DNA from: Prorocentrum cordatum
Taxonomy: Eukaryota > Sar > Dinophyceae > Prorocentrales > Prorocentraceae
Assembly: GCA_963575745.1 (NCBI GenBank)
Contig: CAUYUJ010018871.1
Span: 285,501-315,000 of the forward strand
Length of the DNA stretch: 29,500 bases
Reading direction: 5' to 3'
Below are positions 20,084-29,430 of the stretch, piece by piece (position 1 is the first letter of the stretch; the number at the start of each line of letters is the position of its first letter). The notes beneath the pieces are model-generated. The model saw only the letters and a program-made list of their open reading frames with translations, did no database searches and had not been told where the DNA came from. The position numbers were made by a program, and so were the translations under genes.

Positions 20084-22400
20084 GTGCAATATAACTACGC
20101 CAAGCACGGGCCTTTCCATCCTGACCGCGAGCAGATCCCCCCACGGGATAAGCCGTCTGACGTTTTCGACCGGGTGGACAAGACCCCTTTCGATTTCCAG
20201 CATTGGAGGCTGCACTCTGCCCTAGCCGAGATCTACATGCGCGGCCACGACCCCCACGACTTGTTCGGTTCGGGGCCCCGGTCCCCGTCCTCACGTACAT
20301 GCTGGGCTTCAGAAGCGCCGAGGTCATTGACAAGCAGGCTGCCAGCAAAGTGCGCTCTGGCCACGCCAGCGGCATCGCCCTCCGACGTCGGGCTGCCACT
20401 ACCCTCAGCACGCCCATCACTGACCCTTACACGGTAGACCTAGCCTTCCCCAACATCGCCGGCCATCCGGCCTTCGACGCAGCCGATATCGAGATGAACG
20501 TCGGCCAAGTCTCCCAGCGTTCCAGGTGCGCCCCTGTCGGCCAACTGCTCGACCGTACCGCGGCTGCGCACGGCCTCAACGACCACTCCAGACGGGTTCT
20601 CCATTCGAGCACCGAGCACCACCTCACCTCGGTCCTAGGCCCGCCGTGCTCAAGGAAGACAACTATTATAGTCGCCCTAGTCGCAGCGTGGGCCCCCGCT
20701 CTCTACAACGGGCAGGCCGTCGGGGTGTTCGCTGGCTCCAATACGGCAGCCGATCAGCCCCTTTAAGTCTTTCTACGCGGCCAAGCACGCCCACCGACTC
20801 GACGACGCGGTCGGCTTCCCCCACGCCTTCGTTCGGCTTGCTCGCTGGGAGAGAGTCGACCAGGAAGTGGCCGACCTCACTCTTGAAGGACAGTACCGCG
20901 CAGCCTACGGCAACTACCCCCTCGAGCACGGGGACAGCGCCATGTTTCCCTTTTACAAAAGGAAACGACTCCAGGAGATGCGAGCTGTCTTCGCCACGCA
21001 CGAGGCTGCCGTCGAGCTGGGAGGCAAGTCACCACTCGGTCTACTGCTGGGAGTGATCGACGAGGCCAGCCAAACGATCGAGGGGAGCGCCGCCATGTCC
21101 CTGGCACACATCATCCGCAGCGGGGGACATCTCGTTGTGGCGGGCGACCCCCAGCAGCTCCCCCCCACCGTCAGGTCCAAGAAGGGGGCGGACATGGGCC
21201 TGGCCCGCTCGATTTTCCAACGCTTGCACGACTCTCTCGGGGAGCAGGATGGCGCGAGCATCACCCTTTCGCCGTCGTACCGCACGCACCCCTTCCTGAC
21301 TTTCTCCTCCTCCGCGGCGTTATACAACAAGGCCCTTCTCGGCGGGCTGCCCAACCCTCTGGCTGACGGCCCCCTGGTGCACTTCCTGCCCTGGGCCCTT
21401 GTGAAGGACCATGACCCGGAGCAGTGCCGGTCCTTGGCCGAGCTCCTCAAGGTCCGCACCAAAGACCTACTGGGAGAGTGCAGCGAGCTCCACCCCGACC
21501 CTAAGAGGATCACTCAGGAAGACGCCCACCGCACCCTTCTGGTGCACAACACATCTTATGAGCTAACCTCCACCCTCGCTGAAGGGTGCGCCAACATCCC
21601 GGAGGCCGCACAGGCGATCGACCTGGTTTGTTGTCTCCCTTCCGCGCTGGAGGATGGTCTCACCGCCAAGGTCGTCGCCCCCTACAGGCTACAGAAGGGG
21701 CCCCTAAAAGACGGATGGCCGCTCAGCCCAGCAGCCGCGCAGATCGCCGCGAGGGGAGACAAGGCCCCCCGTGGCCCTGAACTCAACACTCGCCCCCTTC
21801 TGGTCCCCCTGGCGGCGCGCCGACTGCCATCGCCAGGTGCCTCCCTCCGGCGCCGCCGCGACGGCGCAGACCCAACTCCCCCCCCCTTCAGCCCGCGACG
21901 GAGCCGCTCGCCAGCACCCTCCGTGGCGGCCTCCGTGCAGACCTCCACATGCGCCGACTCCGCCTCGGGGTTCCACGACTGCGACCACACCCGTGAGCGC
22001 CGCAGGGGCTGTCAAGTCTTCAAGGCGACGCCCACAGTCGACAATGGTGCAAGCCCCCCTTTCCCCAGGCTCCGCCAGATTGCCCATGGGCGCTCCCTCT
22101 CAGGCCGTCTCACCTTTTCCATTGTCGACGCAAGCCACGGCGGCGAGGCTCACTTGGTGATCTTCCTCAGCGCGCGGCCCAACTCCAATCGTGCGCGGGG
22201 CTGCGTGGACAACCCCAACAGAGTGAACGTCGGGCTGACGCGCGCCAAGTGCGGACTCGCCACCATCGGAGACGGTCGCACGATGGCCTCCATGAAGGGC
22301 TCCAAGCTGAGACTCCTCTCTAAATGCGGGCGCCTCGCCGGTCTTTGGATCCGCCTTTACCCCCGTCGCAACCTTGGCAACCGCCAGACGCTGGTGACAG
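20084..22400 (+). pseudogene. UPF1-like SF1 helicase core (AAA_11/AAA_12), copy 2
   Basis: Motifs: degenerate Walker A GPPCSRKTT (20638-20664; the GTG of GPPGTGKT is replaced by CSR), GSNTAADQP (20736-20760), Walker B VIDEASQ (21053-21073), motif III GDPQQLPP (21143-21166), motif IV LSPSYRTHPFL (about 21266-21298), motif V IVDASHGGEAHLVIFL (22121-22168) and motif VI NRVNVGLTRA (22217-22246) with IGDG. From 20765 to about 22557 the frame is fully open (some 600 codons), the best-preserved coding stretch in the window. Walker A damage should block ATP binding unless it is compensated. A Pro/Arg/Ser-rich insertion (about 21730-22010) between motifs IV and V matches the position of a shorter Lys/Gly-rich insertion in copy 1 (4660-4780). 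Confidence 0.85.
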
Positions 22401-23170
22401 ACCCCTCCTTCGACCCCATCCGCGACTTTGCCTCGCGGGCCCCCGAGGGCCAGGACACCCCGGCCGCTGCCGAAGCCGACGAGGCCAGGGTCAATATCGA
22501 TCGGGCTGCCGCAAAGAAGAGGGAACAGTACGCCAAGAGCTTCAGCGCGTTCTATGCCCCCCCCCCCCACACACACACACAAGGACTTCTGCCGGGACGC
22601 CCTGGGCCGCCAACTGGATGCAGCACTGGAAGCCCTCTCGTCCAGCCCCGCGCCGCCCGTGGCCCTGTTCTTGGTTTCGGGGTTCCACCCCCGCAAGTTC
22701 AAGTCCGCGAATGCCCCCTCCGACCCTGCTCAGTTCGATTGGAAAGCACGGGGTCACCTGGGAGACCTTCGACGTGGAGCTCGGCATGGACGCCGGCAAC
22801 CTGGTCTACAATATGTCCTGGGCCACCCGCGTTTGGGCGCTCGGCCCGGGCGCCCCCTGGGAGACGCCGAAACTCACGATCCACCGCGACGAACTCCCCA
22901 CACGGCCCCCGATCCAGGAGAGACCCGCGCGACGCATGCACATCAAGGGGCGATGCACTCCCGCCGAACTCTCGCACCAGGCCTCCGAGCTTGGTCACCA
23001 GGGACCAGGAACTGGCCCCGCCACCTTGTCTACTCCAATTTCGATACCCTGGTGTCCTCACTGAAAGGCCACGACCTTCCCACGCGCCATCGAGCCGCCC
23101 TGCGGGGCCCCAACGGCCCAACCATGTCGTCGGAGAAGGCCCGCTGCGCGCCCATGATCGTGATGCTCAT

Positions 23171-23234
<64 letters not shown>

Positions 23235-24620
23235 ACGATCACTCATGTGGCCCTTTCCTGACCCCTTCGCGTCGGGGGACATTATGGATGCCATTCTCGG
23301 CGCCTGCTGCCCCTGGCAGCAAAACAACCACGCCCACTTCCGGTCCAAGTTCACCGAGACTTGGGGGCTCAACCTCACTGGCCTACGCCGCCTACACGGC
23401 CGCCTTGAGGCCCTCACCGCGCCCGTTGGGAAGCTGGTCCTGGTTGCCCACCACCACCCTGCCACCGAGGCCGCCGGCTGCCCAGCCACCTACGGTGACG
23501 TGGAAAAGTCCCCAGTCAAGCTGAAGGCACCGATGCTGGTCCTCAACAAGATAATGAAGCCAGCTGCCCTGGATGCCCTAACAGCGACCCAGCGCAGCAT
23601 TTGCGCCCTCCACCAGGACCTCGTGGGCAGCGGCAAAGGACTAGAGCCCGATTGCGGCCCACCTGACTTCGCCTTCCTTTGGGGCGGCTTCTCTTTCGCC
23701 ATGGCCCCCCTGAACAGGGCGCCCCCCCCCCCGCGCCGCCCCCAGGCGCGACCCGCGACCCCAGTTACCTGGCTCCCGGGGGCAACCGGTTCAGCCATGA
23801 CCAGAAGTCGGCGCGGTTTCGGCGCGACCTGCGCTTCGCGGCCGGGCTCGAGTTCGCAGAGGGCACCTGGCGGAACGACACCACGCGAGCCTACCTGGCA
23901 CAGAACCGCCTACAGGCGCACGCCAACGGGATGGGCTGCTCGTGGCTAGGCGGTCCCTCCTGGGCCAAGGAAGTGGAAAAACAAAGTTCCCCTGTCCCTC
24001 CCGGGAACACTCTCCACGAGCAGGTCCGGGCCCTCCAGCTTTCGCGGGGCCCGGCCAGGGCTCCCCCACCGACAAATTGCCCCCCGTCGGGCGCCCCCCA
24101 TGGGCCTTGCTCTGCCAGCACCGACTCCACCGCGCGAGTTAGGCGACTAACTGCTCGAGGCGACGGGCCTACACGAACCTACGGCCGGCAATGCCATTCC
24201 CCCCCCCGCCCGGCTGGACGACGACAGGTTCAGCAACTCTGTCAAAGAGACGGGGCGGTGCACAGCGAAATGCGACGGCTGCCCCCTTGAGGCCCCGTCT
24301 CTCGTCTGGAAAGCTGGCCCCCCCGCGCTGGGCTGAAGGCCGACCTAGGGGCGCGCGACGCCAACCTCGGCGGTCTCCCCCCTTGGGAAGAGCGCGCTGC
24401 GGCATGGTCCACCCGTCGGTGGAACGCCGCTTGGCTGCGCCGCCGATGCCTCGTCTACGCGCGGGGCGCTCGCCCCAGCACAATCGATGCCTTGCTGGAC
24501 CGCGACACCAACCTGGTCCACGCCAGCTGCCCCGCGACGAAGCCCCGCCCGGCCCCCGCCGCGCCGCCTGAGCCCTCCCTCGCACGCGAGCTGGAGCCCA
24601 ACCGCGGCTCTGCATTCAGG
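22401..24620 (+). pseudogene. Copy 2 post-helicase Cys/Trp-rich region
   Basis: Counterpart of copy 1 5161-7300. Readable pieces are ALFLVSGFHPRKF (22660-22700), DVELGMDAGNLVYNMSWA (22771-22824), WPFPDPFASGDIMDAIL (23248-23298) through MKPAALDALTATQRSICALHQDLVG, NDTTRAYLAQNRLQAH (about 23876-23923), RFSNSVKETGRCTAKCDGCP (about 24229-24288, one CxxC pair) and RRWNAAWLRRRCLV (about 24418-24460). Copy 1 CEQC is replaced here by GGPS and its ACRRC by LRRRC, so the Cys pattern is only partly kept in each copy. The (AG)30 array interrupts it at 23173. Function unknown. Confidence 0.6.
23173..23232. repeat. (AG)30 microsatellite inside copy 2 coding sequence
   Basis: Thirty perfect AG units, reading Arg-Glu repeats. 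The flanking protein is MLIK before and PRSLMWPFP after. Copy 1 has MLQLREPRATLWPFP at the same place (about 5907-5960), with a single Arg-Glu. The frame before the array is two bases out of register with the frame after it. Confidence 0.97.
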
Positions 24621-26613
24621 CGGGACGCGTGCAGCAAGGACGGCGCCCCCCCCAACCTTTTCCAGCTCGACCTGCGCGGGCGCCCCCCCCCTTCCGTTCT
24701 ATGCTACAGATCCGCCAGCTCCTCCCCGAAGCCGCCCTGCCCCCAGTCCCAGCGCTTGCATGCTACGACATAGAGCACCTACAGGCTGCCACTGGGGCCA
24801 GGCAGAAACGCAAGGTGCCCAGGCACATTGAGGCAGCGCAGGTCGAGTACGCGCGGGACCTCGACCCAGCCCTGGACGACCTCTGAAAGAGGTTCGTGGG
24901 CGAGCACGGCAGGGGCATCCGGCGCGACCCCCCAGACAGCTGGGGATCCCAGGCGTTCCGCCCCTTTCCTGAAGCAGGTGCACGGCGACAGGGCCCCCTT
25001 GGACTTTCTTTCGCCTCCCAGATCGCACCTGGAACGGCAAACGGCCAGCTGCTGCGCGCGTCGTTGCGCACTTGTGCGCCCGCTCCCCAGATAGCCAGCG
25101 GTGCCGTACTTGGGCCCAGCGCGCCAACGACGCCGGCCCACTGCGTGGGCGCCCCCCCCTCCGGCACTCGCCAAAGTCTCTCGTTGGCTTCTTGAGCTGC
25201 TCCCCGACCTGCTCCCCGCAGGGACTCTCTGTGAGCTGGCCAAGGATTGCCCGTTCACAGAGTCCCGAGACGCTTGCAGCCAGTTGGGTGCCGCCCCAAC
25301 CAAGGAGCACAGCGATAATGAAGGATGGATTCGGTTCTCCAGTCGGCCCCCACCCGCCGAGCCCCGTTCTCTCACAGGCCATTCCTCTGACCTGCCCGAC
25401 TGGGCCCCCTCGGCGCGCTCCCCCGCGACGCGCGCGCGGCGCGGACGCAGCCCGCCGCGGCTCGCCAGACCCAGCCCGCCCCCCCAAGACGAGCGCCGCA
25501 CGGCGCGGAGGAGCCCGAGCATTGATCGCTCAGCCGACAGGGCACTGTCTCGGGGCTCCGAGTCATCTCCCCGCAGGGTCTGTGCATCGATGAGCTCCCC
25601 CGCAGATGACAGCGCCGCACTGGCGGCCCCTGGCGACGCTTCCGCCGCCGAAGCTCCCGAGGCCCAGTCCGCCCCCGCCCCCTCTGCGCCGGCGATCAGG
25701 AAGGCGGCCGTCGCCGCCCTGACCCCGCCCCCCAGCGCTGCCCCGCCCTCGCCGGCCAGGGGCGCCGCCCGCAGTCCACCGGCAGGCCCCGGCGACTGCA
25801 GCCCTACCTCACCTGCGGCAGAGTCAGGCGAGGGCCCTGCTCCGCGCGCGGCTGGCGATGGGGGCGCGGACGGCCCCCCCGGCAGAATGGCAGCACCCCC
25901 CGCCCTGGACGCGCCCCCCCAGGGGCAGCCCCATGCCGATAGGGGCACACGCGACGAGGGCAACCGAGGTGGCCAGTGGGACAGCTACCGCTAATGGAGG
26001 CACTGCGATTCTATTCGCGAGCCCTACAGCCGCAATTGGAGTGGGTGGACAGACTAGCCCAGCTGGGGCCCCGCTCACCGCGGCGAGTCGCGGGGCGCCC
26101 AGCGGACGCATGCAGACGCGCGGTCGGCCCCTTGGCCCAACCCCATCCCTTCGAATGACCTGGCGACCCCTACACTGGGCGGTGCATGCATAGGGCCCCG
26201 CTGGAGGAAGTCCAACCCCCGTCGATGGCGAGGACCACGCCGCCGCCGCGAAGCACCTACAGAGAGAGCTTGGAAACTACTCGGGTGGCCTCTGGCACCA
26301 GTGGACGCGCGCGCACCCCACCAGCACTGGCTACGTCTGCGCGGGCCCCGCCAACCAGGACCTTGGGTCCTGCGAGGCCTTCCCCCGGGCCTGGCGTCAA
26401 CACGATTACAACCCAATGGCTATGGATAGGGCTTTCTGGCTTCGGGTCAACTGGTCAACCGTCTGCGACAAGTTTGCGAACCGTGGGAAGGGAAGAGGTA
26501 CCTCGATCAAGGGCAAGGGCAAGAACTATTGCGCTGACGGCACCTCAGGGCAGGCAATCCAGGGAGCTACAAGTCGCGCCGCGAGCGCGCACCAATCCTG
26601 GGCGAGACAGTAG
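24621..26613 (+). pseudogene. Copy 2 tail and conserved basic C-terminus
   Basis: Matches the copy 1 tail in order: VPALACYDIEHL (about 24747), stop TGA 24884-24886, RFVGEHGRGI, SRWLLELLPDLLPAGTL (about 25180-25230). Then comes a Pro/Ala/Arg-rich low-complexity stretch (25380-25990) parallel to that of copy 1. Finally FPRAWRQHD (about 26383), MDRAFWLRVNWSTVCDKF (26419-26470) and a Lys/Gly-rich end with KGKGKNYC, terminating at TAG 26611-26613. The low-complexity part is probably disordered. Conservation of the last about 60 residues between copies suggests a real terminal module. Confidence 0.5.
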
Positions 26614-26834
26614 ACCCCCTCGTATGCATACACCGCCCTCTCTGCAGCGCCCCGTTCGCACCAGCGGGCTCCTCACTCCCCCCCGGAACGCGACCGTCAG
26701 CTACCGCGGTTCCCTGCCTTCACCCAACCGCCGCTGCTCTCCCTTCCCGCGAGCGCCGGCCCCCTGCCGCGCCGCTCGCCGACGGGCCCGAGTTCGGGTT
26801 TCCCCCACTTCGCCCACCCGCCTCCAAGCCCGCC

Positions 26835-27570
26835 CCGCGGGCGGCCTCCCGGGGGGCCACCCTGGCTTCGTACCCAACGCCGCCCGGGGCGCGCCCAGCC
26901 GGGGCTGGCGGCGCGCCCTTGGCTCCCAGGAGGCCCTTGCTCCTGGGCCATTTGTGGCGTTGCGCCGCCCCCCGCGCCCCCGCTCCGGGCGGCCGCCCCG
27001 GGGTCTTCGGCCGCCCCCCCTCGCCTCCGGCTGGGAGGTCGCTGGAACGCCTAAGCGCTGACCTCCGGCCGCCCGCCGTCAGTTCATGCCATTCACGCTT
27101 GCGACCGTTAGTCGCGCGAGCCGCCTCAGTCCTCCGGGCACTCCTCTCTCTACCAAATACTGCGACCGTTAGTCGCCTTCCACTCGCGCGTCTCGCTCCA
27201 CTCCGCGGGCGGCCCCCCTGGCAGCCGCCCCGGCTTCGCGCCCAACGCCGCCCGGCAAGCGCTCAGCTGGGGGCGCCGGCCCTCCTCTGGCCCCCCAGCT
27301 CGCCCTCGCTCTGGGCCGCTTGCGACCCTGCGCCCCCCGGCGCCGGGCCGGCCCCCCCCGCGCCCGCCCTAGGCGCTGCCCCCCCCCGCTGTCTCTTGCC
27401 GCGAGACCGACGAGGCGCTCGGGGGGCGCCACCGCCGCGTCGTTGCGCGCGGCGCCGGCCCAGCCCCCGCGCTCCGTTATCGGCGTGGCTTTGGGCTCTG
27501 CCAACCGTCAACCTCGCGACCGCTCGTCACCTTCTCGCCCTCAGCCCCCGCAGGCTCCGCGCGCGACCGC
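26835..27570. repeat. 368-bp tandem repeat (two copies)
   Basis: CCGCGGGCGGCC...CCAACGCCGCCCGG occurs at 26835-26888 and at about 27203-27256 (CCCAACGCC at 26873 and 27241). Further shared words follow, including GCGACCGTTAGTCGC at about 27100 and 27160 with a diverged copy near 27516. It lies about 0.2 kb past the protein end, like the 258-bp repeat after copy 1. Confidence 0.8.
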
Positions 27571-27719
27571 GGGGAACCCCCATCGGCCCAGGGCGCTGTT
27601 CCGCCCCGCCTTGGCCCTTCCTCTCTCGGCGCCACGGCGGGCGCCCCTGCTCGCGGCGAGGGGCCTGCGGCTCACTGGCGACGTCAGCGCGGGGCTGCTG
27701 CCGCCCCCGCTGCGGGCTC

Positions 27720-27905
27720 CGCTGCCGCTGGCGCCCTCGATGCCGCGGCCGCCGCTTGCGCCGCCGGCGCTCGCCGCGCCGCGGCGACTGCCGCTGCCGC
27801 CGCCGCCGCCGCCGCCATCGCCGCCGCGGCTGCCGCCGCCCCCGGCGGCGGCGGCGGCGCCGCGGCCGGCGTCGCTGCGGCACTGCCTCGGCGTGCGAGG
27901 CCGCA
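27720..27905. repeat. GCC/GCG trinucleotide-like low-complexity run
   Basis: CCGCCGCCG and GCGGCGGCG blocks dominate (27796-27870). They give polyPro/polyAla/polyArg frames on both strands. Confidence 0.8.
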
Positions 27906-28176
27906 GGGAAACCTTTTCGGCCCGTCGCGCTCGGGTCCGAGCTCCCCCGCAGGGGGTGCTCCTCCCGGCGGGGCCCCAACGCTCTTCGTTGCCGCGTACT
28001 CCGCGCCCCACGGTCTCTCTATCTGGCCCGCGGCAGTTTCCCGCTTTCTTCTTCCTGCCGCCACCCCGGACCTTGCGCGCGAGGCCGCTGGGGAAACCCC
28101 CCAGCCCAGGGAGCTGGTCCGCGGGCCTCCCCCTCCGCGGGGTGCCCCCCCGCCCGCCCCGGCGGTCTGCCAGCTG

Positions 28177-28202
28177 CCCCCCCCCCCCCCCCCCCCCCCC
28201 CC
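28177..28202. repeat. C26 homopolymer
   Basis: Twenty-six consecutive C, the longest C run in the window. Its length is unlikely to be exact in an assembly. Confidence 0.95.
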
Positions 28203-28527
28203 TCGGGGATCTCTCTGGCCGTCCGGCGGCCTGCGTCTCGCATTCCGCCTGCCGCCTGCCCCTCTTCCCGCTTGGGGTCGACGGACACCCAGCCCTTTCC
28301 CCTCGCTGCCCCCCTCCGCGGGTCGTGCTTCTCGACTCTTGGGCGACTGCCGGCCGCCGCTGCCTCTCCGGCACTTCCGCCGTTCCTCTGCGTCTGGCCC
28401 TCTGGCCTTCCCCCCTCGCTTCGCTGCTCGGTCGGGGCTCGCGTCCACCGCTGCCTCTCGACACCACTCGGTAGCTGGCGATCCGGATTTTCCGTTGAGC
28501 ACCCGCATGCCCAGCCCTTCCCCCGCA

Positions 28528-28767
28528 TCGGGGGTCGCCGTCCTACGCTGCTCGAGCTTCGTCCACGGCGCGTTGGTCGCCCTGCCGGCGGTCTTCTTCC
28601 TCTGGGACGTGGGCTTCTTGAATTACCACCTGGCGTTGCACGTCGCCCAGAAGTTCGTCTTGGCGCTGGCGCCCCTTTGCGCGGCAGTGAGGCTCGCCTC
28701 CTGTTTGTCTCTCTCCTGCCCGCTATTCCCTACTCAGGCTCTGCCTAGAGGGTTCTTACTCCATTAG
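28528..28767 (+). other. Hydrophobic open frame, unidentified
   Basis: An 80-residue stretch with two likely membrane segments (FVHGALVALPAVFFLWDVGFL and KFVLALAPLCAAVRLASCL), with the GC-rich bias relaxed around 28600-28700. It could be a relic exon of a membrane protein or a chance product of C/T-rich DNA. It has no start, splice site or relative that I can point to. Confidence 0.2.
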
Positions 28768-28799
28768 CTTAAAGGGGCCGGGCAGTGGGCCCCGCCCCG

Positions 28800-28838
28800 G
28801 GCGGTTCCCCCAGGATCCGCCCCGCGGTTCCCCCAGGG
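28800..28838. repeat. Short direct repeat GCGGTTCCCCCAGG
   Basis: GCGGTTCCCCCAGG occurs at about 28801 and again at about 28824, just before the pentamer array. Confidence 0.8.
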
Positions 28839-28845
28839 GCGCCCA

Positions 28846-29260
28846 TTTAGCTTAGCATTGCCTATATCATCTTAGCTTTGCTTATTTCATATTAGCTTAG
28901 CTTAGTTTCATATTAGTTCAGGTGTCTATTAGCTTAGCTTAGCGCCATCTTAGTTTCGCCGAGCTTTAGCATCGCACAGCATCGCATAGCATAGCAGAGC
29001 GTAGCATAGCGCAGCATATCATAGCACAGCATATCATCGCATGGCATAATATAGCATCGCATAACATCATAGCGCAGCTCAACATAGCATATCATACCAT
29101 AGCACAGCTTATCATAGCACAGCGCAGCATGATATAGCAGTTCACAGCATAGCATGGCATATGGTTTCATACCGCATCATAACACATCATACCATAGCAT
29201 AGCGCAGCATATCATGGCATGGCATATCATAGCATAGCATATCATCGCATAGCATAGCAA
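28846..29260. repeat. Degenerate CATAG/CTTAG pentamer array
   Basis: Over 400 bases of five-base units. It begins with TTAGC-type units (28846-28960) and grades into CATAGCATAG/CATATCATAG units (28975-29260). The period of five gives a Met/Leu/Cys/Tyr-rich open frame on the opposite strand, which is not a gene. Its composition is AT-rich, in sharp contrast with the C-rich DNA before it. Confidence 0.95.
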
Positions 29261-29412
29261 TTAATGCTGCTTTCCTAGGGGGTTCAACTTCTAGGTAGGG
29301 TCGCACTGGGGTAATTGTTATGTGATGTTCGTTTCCTCTTCCTCTGCACTAGTTTAGGCCGTTGCTAGTTTGCAATTCCTTCGCCGCGGTCGCGATCAGA
29401 GAATACAGAGAG
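29261..29412. other. Unique sequence between pentamer array and poly(A)
   Basis: About 150 bases of non-repetitive, moderately GC sequence. There is no AATAAA signal; dinoflagellates often lack it. If the poly(A) is a LINE tail, this is the extreme 3' end of the element. Confidence 0.4.
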
Positions 29413-29430
29413 AAAAAAAAAAAAAGAGAG

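Larger units (their letters stand above)
18411..26613 (+). pseudogene. UPF1-like helicase half, copy 2 (broken)
   Basis: Directly follows RNase H. The order is: linker, Cys module, low-complexity Ala/Pro stretch, N-terminal region, SF1 helicase core, Cys/Trp region, Pro/Ala-rich tail, basic C-terminus ending at TAG 26611-26613. It is longer than copy 1 at the 5' side by about 1.6 kb. Frames change near 18600, 19560, 19760, 20070, 20265, 20764, the C-run 22557-22570, about 22770 and 23040, the (AG)30 at 23173-23232, 23740 and several places after 24200. An in-frame TGA lies at 24884-24886. It could be the C-terminal half of the LINE polyprotein (my preference) or a separate gene of a helicase family that happens to abut the LINE. 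Confidence 0.65.
26614..28845. other. C-rich 3' flank / possible 3' UTR
   Basis: Extremely C/G-rich, so every frame on both strands is open for long distances. The translations are Pro/Arg/Ala/Leu strings with no conserved motif, and overlapping frames are equally long. I take it as non-coding. It contains the 368-bp tandem repeat, GCC-type runs (27740-27900), the C26 run and a short hydrophobic frame, listed separately. Confidence 0.5.

Noticed and set aside
23030-23489. Leu-Ser repeat open frames on the - strand
   Set aside because: Translation of the (AG)30 array. The + strand carries the conserved protein here.
26919-28748. 609-codon open frame on + (and similar long frames 27320-28474 on +, 27541-28467 on -)
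   Set aside because: Very high GC removes stops from all frames at once. Overlapping frames on both strands are equally long, and the translations are Pro/Arg/Ala strings without motifs.
28934-29170. Met/Tyr/Cys-rich open frame on the - strand
   Set aside because: Product of the CATAG pentamer array.
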